Source: Flavobacteriaceae bacterium (GTDB lineage Bacteria; Bacteroidota; Bacteroidia; Flavobacteriales; Flavobacteriaceae). Taken from it: a stretch of DNA of 10,326 bases. The translations under genes and the position numbers were made by a program. This document shows positions 1-7,465 of this stretch, one piece after another (positions within the stretch are counted from its first letter, which is position 1; the number at the start of each line of letters is the position of its first letter). The notes below the pieces were generated by a model. The model saw only the letters and a list, made by a program, of their open reading frames with translations. It was not told where the DNA came from and did no database searches. The stretch is from positions 1 through 10,326 of the forward strand of contig CANHNG010000033.1 in the NCBI GenBank assembly GCA_947461915.1. Reading direction: 5' to 3'.

Positions 1-1947
1 CTCAGCGAGGAGGATTATTACAAAGCGGTTGAGCAACTGAAGAATGAAATCGAAAAAACCATAACCGAATTCCGACAGGCCTACGCCCAAAAACAAATTG
101 ACAATGAAGGCTATGTTAAATTCTTAAAAAGTTATGGCGATTATTTGATCGTGGAAAAACCAACCACCGCCGACAATTTGAGGTTTATGTTTGAATACCA
201 GTTTGGGTACATGTATTTCCGATATTTAATGTGGAATTTTGTTGGCCGCCAGAGTGACAATCAAGGAAAGTATGACTACCAAGACGGTAATTGGCTTAGT
301 GGTATCCCCTTTATTGACGAATTGCATTTGGGATCCCAAGACCATTTGCCTTCTGATGTATTGAACAATAAAGGGCGCAATGTGTATTTCTTTTTGCCAT
401 TTTTATTAGGACTCATCGGTTTAATGTATCATGCCAATAAAGATTTAAAAAGTTTTTATGTGCTAATGGCCTTATTCTTATTTACCGGTATTGCCTTAAA
501 GATTTACCTCAACGAACGCCCTTTTGAACCTCGTGAAAGAGATTATGCGCTTGTAGGCTCCTTCTACGTATTTGCCATTTGGATTGGATTCGGTGTATAC
601 GCCTTGTATGAAAGCGCTTGTGTTTATTTAAAACCAAAAATAGCCGGACCTATAGTAATCGTGGCAATTTTGCTGGCAGTTCCTGTTCTAATGGCGGCAC
701 AAAATTGGGACGACCACGATCGTTCCGATAAATATACCGCAGTTGCTATGGCAAAAGCCTACCTTACTTCCTGCGACCCTAATGCCATACTATACACCAT
801 TGGAGATAATGACACCTTTCCTCTGTGGTATGCACAAGAGATTGAAAAAGTGCGTACCGATGTTAAAATAGTAAACACGAGTCTTTTTATGACCGATTGG
901 TATATTGACCAAATGAAAACCAAAACCTACGAATCAAATCCGTTGCCTATTTCGTTTAAACACGACGAATATGTGGGTGATAAATTAGATTATGTGGCAC
1001 ATATTCCAAAAATAGAAAGTCGTTGGGAAATAAAGGATTTTATCAATTTTATTAAGAATCCGAAATCTACCGTTGAAATGCAAAACGGCCAAACCATTCA
1101 TTTTTATCCTACCAATAAAATTAGAATTCCGATTGACAAAAACACCATTATCAAGAACAAAGTGGTCGCCGCGAAATATTTTGATTCCATCGTACCTTAT
1201 ATTGATATTGACATCAAAGGAAGTGCGCTGTACAAAAACAGACTGATGATGCTGGACATCTTGGCAAACAACAATTGGAAAAGACCGATTTACTTCAGCG
1301 GTGGTGCCTTTGACAATGAAGATTATTTATGGATGAAAGACTTCCTTCAGTTAGATGGAATGGTTTATAAATTAGTCCCTATAAGAACACCGATAGACAA
1401 AGAAGCAGGCCCTATGGATATGGGTCAGATTGATGCCGATAAAATGTATGCCAATGTGATGAAATGGGATTGGGGAAACAGCGACAGCAACAAGATATAC
1501 CACGACCCAGAAACCAGGAGAAACAGTATCACCTATCGAACAAATCTTGCCCGATTAATGGACAAGCTTATTGCAGAAGGAAAAAATGACAAGGCAGAAA
1601 ACATTATCGACCTAGCCATGACAAAGATGCCTTTGGATAAATTTAATTATTATTCGGTGATAGAACCTTTCGCCAAAGGATATTATGAAATTGGGAAAAA
1701 AGAAAAAGCTCGACAACTGCTGGAAAAATTAATGACAAAATACAAGGAAAACCTCAATTATTACGGCAGTCTCAATCCTGCAGATCAAAGCGATATTGCG
1801 ATTGATGTCATTACCGACATCGAACGGTATAGAAGCTTGTTACAAGTGATGACGGAAAATGGAGATATGCCGTTTTATAATAAAAATAGGACTGTGTTCA
1901 ACACCTATATAAAAATATTTGAGCATTTTGAACGCGAAAGAGAGTAG
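1..1947 (+). CDS. DUF2723 family membrane protein (GT-C-like), C-terminal part
   Basis: The frame is open from the first base, so this is the last 648 residues of a gene that starts upstream; the TTG at 145 is internal. In partial numbering, a charged helical segment (about 1-45) is followed by four hydrophobic helices near 128-144, 149-169, 183-206 and 214-232, then a soluble domain of about 415 residues. Two stretches recall the DUF2723 family: NERPFEPRERDYAL (171-184) just before the third helix, and GDNDTFPLWYAQEIE (268-282) soon after the last. Residues about 513-583 look helical and TPR-like. Members in Bacteroidota are usually about 1000 residues or longer, with an N-terminal multi-helix domain that is missing here because of the window edge. 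The family is regarded as a GT-C-type glycosyltransferase group; that role is inferred, and no substrate can be read. The family call is fairly sure, the function is not. Confidence 0.85.
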   Translation, partial: LSEEDYYKAVEQLKNEIEKTITEFRQAYAQKQIDNEGYVKFLKSYGDYLIVEKPTTADNLRFMFEYQFGYMYFRYLMWNFVGRQSDNQGKYDYQDGNWLSGIPFIDELHLGSQDHLPSDVLNNKGRNVYFFLPFLLGLIGLMYHANKDLKSFYVLMALFLFTGIALKIYLNERPFEPRERDYALVGSFYVFAIWIGFGVYALYESACVYLKPKIAGPIVIVAILLAVPVLMAAQNWDDHDRSDKYTAVAMAKAYLTSCDPNAILYTIGDNDTFPLWYAQEIEKVRTDVKIVNTSLFMTDWYIDQMKTKTYESNPLPISFKHDEYVGDKLDYVAHIPKIESRWEIKDFINFIKNPKSTVEMQNGQTIHFYPTNKIRIPIDKNTIIKNKVVAAKYFDSIVPYIDIDIKGSALYKNRLMMLDILANNNWKRPIYFSGGAFDNEDYLWMKDFLQLDGMVYKLVPIRTPIDKEAGPMDMGQIDADKMYANVMKWDWGNSDSNKIYHDPETRRNSITYRTNLARLMDKLIAEGKNDKAENIIDLAMTKMPLDKFNYYSVIEPFAKGYYEIGKKEKARQLLEKLMTKYKENLNYYGSLNPADQSDIAIDVITDIERYRSLLQVMTENGDMPFYNKNRTVFNTYIKIFEHFERERE

Positions 1948-2007
1948 TTTTAATTAGGGGATTTGAAAATTTGGGGAGAAGTCACTTAAATGGTTAGCTG
2001 TTCCTGA

Positions 2008-2034
2008 ATTTTCAAATTTTAAAATTTTCAAATT
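2008..2034. repeat. 8-bp period short tandem repeat between genes
   Basis: Three adjacent units, attttcaa, attttaaa and attttcaa, end in a partial fourth, giving a period of 8. An inverted copy, atttgaaaattt, lies at 1961-1972, so the transcript could fold it against either 2006-2017 or 2022-2033. The repeat ends five bases before the deacetylase start codon. No U-tract follows, so a terminator function is not supported. The remainder of the gap from 1948 shows no promoter match. Confidence 0.6.
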
Positions 2035-2039
2035 AAGCC

Positions 2040-2690
2040 ATGAGTTGCTACTGGGTAAAAACAAACGTTCTCATCAAAAAATTATTCTCTCATTATATAT
2101 GGGCTATTCCCAATGCAGAAAATAAAATCTACCTGACTTTTGATGATGGGCCGACGCCTGAAATCACCGAATGGGTTCTTGAAGAATTGGAAAAATACAA
2201 CGCCAAAGCCACCTTTTTTTGCATTGGCAACAACATCGAAAAACATCCAGAGATTTTCGCAAAAATTGTAACCAATGGCCATTCCATAGGAAACCACACC
2301 TTTAATCATTTAAACAGTTGGAAAACTTCTACTAAAGAATATTTAGAAAATGTAAATTTATGCGAATCTTCAATCCTCAATCTAAAATCTACAATCTTAA
2401 ATCTGCAATCTAAACTGTTTCGACCGCCTTACGGCAAAATAAAAATGGCCCAGTCTAAAAGACTCCGCCAATTAGGATACAAGATAATTATGTGGGATGT
2501 TTTGAGCGCCGACTTTGACACTCGTATTTCTCCAGAAAAATGCTTGGAAAACGTCTTGAAAAATGTAAAATCGGGAAGTATAATTGTATTTCACGACAGC
2601 ATAAAAGCCTTCCCAAATTTGGAATATACTTTGCCTAAAGCGCTGCAATATTGGGCAGCAAAGGGATTCGTATGCGATTCAATTAAATAA
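2040..2690 (+). CDS. Polysaccharide deacetylase, NodB domain (carbohydrate esterase 4 family)
   Basis: This is a 216-residue NodB-fold enzyme expected to remove acetyl groups from N-acetylated sugars in cell-wall or surface glycans. All the family motifs are present: TFDDGP at 33-38 (catalytic base D35, metal ligand D36), metal ligands H86 and H90 in GNHTFNH, RPPYG at 128-132, W152-D153 of motif 4, and FHD with H185 at 184-186. No signal peptide or membrane segment is evident, so the place of action is unclear. The start follows a short repeat without a Shine-Dalgarno sequence, which is usual in this phylum; the N-terminus runs straight into the fold, so ATG 2040 fits. It follows the DUF2723 gene by 92 bp on the same strand, and no promoter is seen between them, so cotranscription is possible. 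Unusually, residues 110-123 are two 7-residue repeats (SSILNLK, STILNLQ) encoded by a 7-bp DNA repeat. The substrate is not known. Confidence 0.93.
   Translation: MSCYWVKTNVLIKKLFSHYIWAIPNAENKIYLTFDDGPTPEITEWVLEELEKYNAKATFFCIGNNIEKHPEIFAKIVTNGHSIGNHTFNHLNSWKTSTKEYLENVNLCESSILNLKSTILNLQSKLFRPPYGKIKMAQSKRLRQLGYKIIMWDVLSADFDTRISPEKCLENVLKNVKSGSIIVFHDSIKAFPNLEYTLPKALQYWAAKGFVCDSIK
2364..2412 (+). repeat. 7-bp tandem repeat inside the deacetylase gene
   Basis: Seven consecutive 7-base units, gaatctt, caatcct, caatcta, aaatcta, caatctt, aaatctg and caatcta, share the core aatc(t/c). Three units make 21 bases, so the frame is kept and the protein shows a 7-residue repeat at 110-123, directly before the RPPYG motif. 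The array is imperfect, so it appears to be an aged repeat, not a recent expansion. Confidence 0.85.
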
Positions 2691-2695
2691 GATAA

Positions 2696-2716
2696 GATTG
2701 CTTCGTTCCTCGCAAT
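2696..2716. repeat. Small inverted-repeat element between convergent genes
   Basis: ATTGC (2697-2701) and GCAAT (2712-2716) form a 5-bp stem with a 10-base loop in the 33-bp gap between the convergent deacetylase and thioredoxin-like genes. Read on the minus strand it is attgcgaggaacgaagcaat, which resembles, from memory, a short intergenic repeat dispersed in many bacterial genomes. It could end or stabilise transcripts from both sides, but the stem is short and there is no clear U-tract. Confidence 0.5.
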
Positions 2717-2723
2717 TACTGGA

Positions 2724-3020
2724 TTAAAGATGCTCTTGAACCAAACCAATTATAGTATTGGCATCTAATTCGCCGGATTGTCTCCAGATCATTTGACCTT
2801 CTTTATAAATCATTAGCGTAGGAAGTCCTTTGATGCGCAAAGCATCTGCTAATTCCTGATTTTTATCAACATCAATTTTTATCACTTTTGCCTTATCGCC
2901 AAGGGCTGCGGCAACATCCCTGATTACAGGATGCATCAAGATAGATGATTCATTCCAATCTGTGTAAAAATCAATTAACACAGGGACTTGAGTGCTTATA
3001 AGTTCTCCAAATTTTGACAT
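2724..3020 (-). CDS. Thioredoxin-fold protein lacking the CxxC active site
   Basis: This 98-residue single-domain protein has the thioredoxin layout: buried Asp D17 in LIDFYTDW, the Trp W22 that normally precedes the active site, the helix proline P31, and the cis-proline loop GLPTLMIY with P67. Where thioredoxins have Cys-Gly-Pro-Cys it has N23-E24-S25-S26, and the protein contains no cysteine at all, so it cannot catalyse dithiol-disulfide exchange. A binding, chaperone-like or regulatory role is inferred. There is no signal peptide, so it is probably cytoplasmic. It is transcribed divergently from nothing close by: it lies 74 bp downstream of the metallophosphoesterase gene on the same strand and has its own candidate promoter in that gap. 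The length is normal for a minimal thioredoxin, so this is not a truncation, and the frame is clean, so it is not a pseudogene. Confidence 0.9.
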   Translation of the reverse strand: MSKFGELISTQVPVLIDFYTDWNESSILMHPVIRDVAAALGDKAKVIKIDVDKNQELADALRIKGLPTLMIYKEGQMIWRQSGELDANTIIGLVQEHL

Positions 3021-3072
3021 AAAACCAACGAATTTAATTTTATAAATCTATTGTAAATAGTTAAATTTTTTA

Positions 3073-3080
3073 CAAATGTA
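3073..3080 (-). promoter_or_regulatory. Candidate -7 element for the thioredoxin-like gene
   Basis: The minus strand reads TACATTTG, an exact match to the Bacteroidota -7 consensus TAnnTTTG, 53 bases before the start codon. The -33 region (around 3100-3104, inside the end of the metallophosphoesterase gene) reads TGTGG, a poor match to TTTG. This makes it a half-supported promoter. Confidence 0.45.
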
Positions 3081-3094
3081 GCATTTAAAACGAA

Positions 3095-4351
3095 TTAAGC
3101 CACATTCTTGCCTTTTTTTAGTTCTATCACCGTGATCTCGGGCATAATTCCGACTCTGCCAGAATAAGCATGAAACCCAAAACCTCTATTTACATATACA
3201 AACCTTCCCATATTTTCATACAATCCTGCCCATTGCTTATAAATGTATTGTATTGGGCTCCATTTAATTACTCCTGGAATTTCTATGCCAAATTGCATTC
3301 CATGGGTATGACCGGAGAGTGTCAATTGAAAATTTTTATCATGATTTTTAACTTCGTAATCCCAATGGCTTGGATCATGGCTCATCAATATTTTAAAGTC
3401 TTCTTTGGCTAAATTGGCAGAAGCCAAATTAATATCCCCCACTTTCTTGAAATTATGACCCCAATTCTCAACGCCGACCAGCGCTATTTTGTCATTCCCT
3501 TTTTCAATCAAAGTATGTTCATTCAACATTAATTTGAAATCAATTTGTCCGTATAAATTTTTAATATTTTGGAAATTTTCTTCCTTCGCAGCCTCAGATG
3601 ACCAAGAAATATATTCGCCATAATCATGATTCCCTAAAACGGAATATTTGCCATATTTATGTTCTTTGATTTTTTTGAAAGTATCTATCCAAGGATGCAT
3701 TTCCTTGGCATGTGTGTTTACGATGTCACCGGTAAACAAAATCATATCCGAATTTTGCTCGTTAACCAAGTCTATGGCATAATTAATTTTCTCTGGGTTG
3801 TCAAAACTACCGCTATGGACGTCGGATATTTGTGTAATAGTAAAACCGTCAAAGGCATCCGGCAAATCAGGGAAAAATATGCGTTGTTTGATTACTTTAT
3901 AATTGTATTTTCCTATTGTCTCGCCATATAGTAAGGACAAAAACGGAATGGCCGCTAATCCCAATCCTATTTGGCTGACGAACTTTCGCCTAGAAGCAAA
4001 AAAATCAACACTATCGTTAAATTTTGCGAAATGATTTACGGAACCGAAACCGATTCGGAAAATGTCTTCGCCAAAAAGCACTAAAGTCAAAATAATTTTG
4101 GGAAGGTATATTAACAGCAGCAAACCCATCGTTCGCATCGTTTGACTCGTTTGTCCTACTGAACGGTCAAATTGCGTGAAGGAATAAACAATAAATACCA
4201 AGAGAAGCGCGCTTATTATTTGATAGGAAACTAGGATAGCTTTTGCTTTTACCAAAGTCCTTACTACTTGATAAGCATAAATTTCAACAACAAAAAGGAA
4301 AAGAAATAATAGTACTATGCGTAAAATCATGGAGATATAAATTTTGTGCAA
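3095..4351 (-). CDS. Membrane-anchored calcineurin-like metallophosphoesterase (YkuE-like)
   Basis: The product has 418 residues, or 411 if the ATG at 4330 is used; the latter puts the start directly on the first helix, and the choice is open. Four hydrophobic segments lie near 8-30, 37-58, 74-94 and 126-142, followed by a metallophosphoesterase domain (about 165-412). The dinuclear metal motifs are complete: D177-x-H179, GD209, GNHD (240-243), H325 in SHDP, and GHTHG with H348 and H350. Just before the fourth helix is SRRKFV (120-125), a twin-arginine-like motif. Positive charges (R31, K35, K37 and R121, R122, K123) put the first loop and the RR segment inside, hence the N-terminus outside and the catalytic domain outside the cytoplasm. 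Substrate is unknown; relatives include phosphodiesterases and cell-wall-associated phosphatases. It is transcribed divergently from polA and has its own promoter upstream. Confidence 0.92.
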   Translation of the reverse strand: MHKIYISMILRIVLLFLFLFVVEIYAYQVVRTLVKAKAILVSYQIISALLLVFIVYSFTQFDRSVGQTSQTMRTMGLLLLIYLPKIILTLVLFGEDIFRIGFGSVNHFAKFNDSVDFFASRRKFVSQIGLGLAAIPFLSLLYGETIGKYNYKVIKQRIFFPDLPDAFDGFTITQISDVHSGSFDNPEKINYAIDLVNEQNSDMILFTGDIVNTHAKEMHPWIDTFKKIKEHKYGKYSVLGNHDYGEYISWSSEAAKEENFQNIKNLYGQIDFKLMLNEHTLIEKGNDKIALVGVENWGHNFKKVGDINLASANLAKEDFKILMSHDPSHWDYEVKNHDKNFQLTLSGHTHGMQFGIEIPGVIKWSPIQYIYKQWAGLYENMGRFVYVNRGFGFHAYSGRVGIMPEITVIELKKGKNVA

Positions 4352-4421
4352 AATAACAAATTAATTAGGTGAAACGAATTTTAATTAATTCAAACTTAAC
4401 TAAAACCATACCATAATTATT

Positions 4422-4453
4422 CAAAACTATACTTTTACAATAAGGTTAACAAA
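4422..4453 (-). promoter_or_regulatory. Promoter of the metallophosphoesterase gene
   Basis: On the minus strand TTTG (4453-4450), a 20-base spacer and TAGTTTTG (4429-4422) match the Bacteroidota promoter pattern TTTG-N19/20-TAnnTTTG. Transcription would start near 4415, leaving a leader of about 65-85 bases before either candidate start codon. A second -7-like box, TAAGTTTG (4398-4391), lacks a properly spaced -33 element. Confidence 0.7.
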
Positions 4454-4543
4454 CCGCATATCCACTTGCCATTTCAAAAAATAGCAAAGTAATGTCAATT
4501 GAAACTAAGGCAAAAAACATCCCGAGAAGTTACAAACTTTCGT

Positions 4544-4551
4544 TACTTTTA
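4544..4551 (+). promoter_or_regulatory. Weak candidate -7 element for polA
   Basis: TACTTTTA differs from TAnnTTTG only at the last base and lies 22 bases before the polA start codon. The expected -33 position reads cccg, so there is no supporting upstream box. Nothing better is visible between 4454 and 4573. Confidence 0.3.
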
Positions 4552-4573
4552 CGCCTTTATAATTTATTCCATT

Positions 4574-7411
4574 ATGTTACAAAAACGGCTTTTCCTTCTC
4601 GATGCTTACGCGCTAATCTTCCGCGGTTACTATGCTTTTATAAAAAACCCTCGGATTAATTCCAAAGGAATGGACACATCCGCAATTATGGGTTTTATGA
4701 ATTCCCTTATGGATGTAATCAAACGGGAGAAACCGGATCATTTGGCCGTGGCTTTTGACAATGGGGGAAGTGATTTAAGAAACGAAATATTTCCGGAATA
4801 CAAAGCACATCGCGATGCCACGCCCGAAGCCATAAAAATCGCCGTTCCCTATATCCAAAAATTATTACATGCGATGCACATTCCTATTATTGAAGTCAAA
4901 GGCTATGAAGCCGATGATTTGATTGGAACCATCGCCAAACAAGCCGAAAAACAAAACTACAAAGTCTTTATGGTTACACCAGACAAGGATTTTGCGCAAC
5001 TGGTTTCCGAAAATATTTTTATGTACAAACCCGCTCGAATGGGCAACGGAATAGAAATTTGGGGTGTTCCCGAAGTGTTGGAAAAGTTCGAAATCGAGCA
5101 TCCAGACCAAGTGATTGATTTCCTCGGAATGATGGGTGATACTGCCGACAATATCCCAGGACTTCCGGGTGTTGGCGAAGTTACCGCCAAAAAATTACTC
5201 AAGGAATTTGGCACCATGGAAAACCTTTTGGCCAATACCGACAAGTTGAAAGGCAAAATGAAGGAGAACATCGAAGCCAACAAGGAAAAAGGAATATTAT
5301 CCAAAACTTTGGCAACCATTCTGCTGGATTGTCCGGTAGTTTTTGATGAAACCGATTATGAATTATCGACCCCAGATGTTGATAAAACCGATGCCCTTTT
5401 CAACGAACTGGAATTCCGAAGAATGGCGGAACAGTTTGATGCCATCTTCAAAAAAGGAGGAACGGCGACAGCAAACGCTCCTATAGACGAAGCCAAATTA
5501 TATAAAAAACCGCAGTCCAAAAGCGAAGAACAATTCGATCTTTTTGGCAGCGCTATTCACGATGAAACCTCGGACGAAACTAGACACCAATATTACAATT
5601 CATTAGAAAACACCGAACATTCCTATCAGATTATCCAGGGTGATTTAGGAGTGAAATTGCTGTTGCAAAATCTACAAAATCAATCTTCGGTCTGTTTTGA
5701 TACCGAAACCACAGGTTTGGATGCTTTGCACGCAGAATTGGTCGGCATTTCGTTTTCTTTCGAAAAAGGAAAAGGATTCTACGTTCCGTTTCCAGAAAAT
5801 CAGGAAGAAGCTCAAGTTTTAATCAACAAATTCATACCGTTTTTTGAAAATTCAACCATCGAAAAAATTGGACAGAATTTGAAATACGACTTAAAAATTC
5901 TTTCTAATTACAATATTAAAGTAGAGGGAAAATTATTCGACACCATGATTGCGCACTATCTCATCAACCCGGATATGCGACATAATATGGATATTTTATC
6001 GGAAACCTACCTACGATATTCCCCGAAATCTATCGAAGATTTGATTGGCAAAAAAGGCAAAAATCAAAAATCGATGCGCGACATCGAATTGGAAGAAATC
6101 AAGGAATATGCCGTTGAAGATGCCGATGTTACTTTGCAACTGAAGGAGATTTTTACCTTGGAACTGGACAAAACGGTAACCAAAAAACTCTTTGAAGAAA
6201 TTGAAATTCCATTGGTAAAGGTGCTTGCCGATATGGAAAAAGAAGGTATTCGAGTGGATGTTGATTTTCTGAAATCATTGTCGAAAGAATTGGATAACGA
6301 CATCAAAGCATTGGAAAAAGCCATTTATGAAACCGCGGGTCATTCGTTTAATTTAGCTTCTCCAAAACAATTGGGAGAAGTTTTATTTGACAAATTGAAA
6401 ATTGGCGGGGCCAAACAAAAGAAAACTAAAACCGGGCAATATGCAACAGGAGAAGAAATTTTAAGCTATTTGGCCGTTGATTATCCCATTGTAAAGGATA
6501 TTCTCGATTGGCGCCAACTGATAAAACTACAAAACACCTATGTGGAAGCTTTGCCAAATCAGGTGGACAAAGTCACGAATCGCATTCACACCGATTATAT
6601 GCAAACTGTTGCTGCGACGGGTCGTTTGAGTTCCAATAATCCCAACTTGCAGAATATCCCAATTCGTACCGAACGTGGTCGCCAAATCAGGAAAGCATTT
6701 GTCGCAAGAGATGAAAATTACACCTTGGTTTCTGCGGATTATTCCCAAATAGAATTGCGAATTATCGCCGCTTTATCTGGCGAAGAGAATATGATTGCCG
6801 CCTTTAAAAACCATGAAGACATTCACAAATCGACTGCCTCAAAAGTCTTTAATGTACCGTTGGAAGAAGTGACTCGCGAACAACGAAGTCACGCCAAAAC
6901 CGTGAATTTCGGAATCATATATGGCGTTTCGGCTTTTGGATTGAGCAACCAAACTTCCTTATCCAGAAGCGAAAGCGCCGCCTTGATCGAAGCCTATTAC
7001 AAAACCTATCCAAGACTGAAAACCTACATTCAAGAACAAATAGAAAACGCTCGCGAAAATGGTTATGTGCAAACTATTTTGGGAAGACGTCGTTATTTAA
7101 AAGACATCAATTCGGCCAATGCCGTGGTTCGCAGTGCTGCCGAACGAAATGCCGTAAATGCTCCAATCCAGGGAAGTGCTGCGGACATCATCAAAATTGC
7201 CATGATTAACATTCATAGAAAACTTACTTCTGAAAATTGGAAATCAAAGATGCTTTTACAAGTACATGATGAGCTTGTTTTTGATGTTCACAACTCGGAA
7301 CTGGAGAAAATTCAACCGATGATTAAACACGAAATGGAAAACGCATTCCAACTTGACGTTCCATTAGAAGTAGATTTAGGAGCTGGAAGAGACTGGCTGG
7401 AAGCGCATTGA
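4574..7411 (+). CDS. polA: DNA polymerase I
   Basis: This is a 945-residue, three-domain repair and Okazaki-fragment polymerase. The 5' nuclease domain (about 1-290) carries acidic residues D10, D62, D114-D115, D137, D139, D189 and D192. The 3'-5' exonuclease (about 350-540) keeps D376 and E378 in FDTETTG, D439 in the NLKYD motif, and Y512/D516, so proofreading should be active. The polymerase domain has motif A with D722 (DYSQIELR), motif B with R771, K775, F779 and Y783, and motif C with H898, D899 and E900. F779 aligns with the Phe (E. coli F762) linked to discrimination against dideoxynucleotides. Residues about 295-345 are a low-complexity-like linker. The start is set at ATG 4574 because MLQKRLFLLD opens the nuclease fold; the frame extends to a TTG at 4499 without homology. 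It is divergent from the phosphoesterase gene and convergent with the LacI-type gene. Confidence 0.98.
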   Translation: MLQKRLFLLDAYALIFRGYYAFIKNPRINSKGMDTSAIMGFMNSLMDVIKREKPDHLAVAFDNGGSDLRNEIFPEYKAHRDATPEAIKIAVPYIQKLLHAMHIPIIEVKGYEADDLIGTIAKQAEKQNYKVFMVTPDKDFAQLVSENIFMYKPARMGNGIEIWGVPEVLEKFEIEHPDQVIDFLGMMGDTADNIPGLPGVGEVTAKKLLKEFGTMENLLANTDKLKGKMKENIEANKEKGILSKTLATILLDCPVVFDETDYELSTPDVDKTDALFNELEFRRMAEQFDAIFKKGGTATANAPIDEAKLYKKPQSKSEEQFDLFGSAIHDETSDETRHQYYNSLENTEHSYQIIQGDLGVKLLLQNLQNQSSVCFDTETTGLDALHAELVGISFSFEKGKGFYVPFPENQEEAQVLINKFIPFFENSTIEKIGQNLKYDLKILSNYNIKVEGKLFDTMIAHYLINPDMRHNMDILSETYLRYSPKSIEDLIGKKGKNQKSMRDIELEEIKEYAVEDADVTLQLKEIFTLELDKTVTKKLFEEIEIPLVKVLADMEKEGIRVDVDFLKSLSKELDNDIKALEKAIYETAGHSFNLASPKQLGEVLFDKLKIGGAKQKKTKTGQYATGEEILSYLAVDYPIVKDILDWRQLIKLQNTYVEALPNQVDKVTNRIHTDYMQTVAATGRLSSNNPNLQNIPIRTERGRQIRKAFVARDENYTLVSADYSQIELRIIAALSGEENMIAAFKNHEDIHKSTASKVFNVPLEEVTREQRSHAKTVNFGIIYGVSAFGLSNQTSLSRSESAALIEAYYKTYPRLKTYIQEQIENARENGYVQTILGRRRYLKDINSANAVVRSAAERNAVNAPIQGSAADIIKIAMINIHRKLTSENWKSKMLLQVHDELVFDVHNSELEKIQPMIKHEMENAFQLDVPLEVDLGAGRDWLEAH

Positions 7412-7465
7412 TTTTAGATTCAATTCTATGTGATTTCACCCGAGAATCGGATGATATGTAATTAT

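Noticed and set aside
145..1947. Independent 600-residue gene starting at TTG 145
   Set aside because: The same frame is open to the window edge with a coherent protein sequence, so the gene simply starts upstream of the window.
4499..4573. Upstream TTG start for polA adding 25 residues
   Set aside because: The extension has no family match, and the 5' nuclease fold begins exactly at ATG 4574.
4957..5319. 120-codon open frame on the minus strand inside polA
   Set aside because: It is fully antisense to the 5' nuclease domain, has no recognisable domain, and fits a shadow of polA codon use. Other antisense frames in the window were left out for the same reason.
7412..7465. Terminator between polA and the LacI-type gene
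   Set aside because: The only stem (CCGA, three-base loop, TCGG) is four base pairs with no T-tract on either strand.
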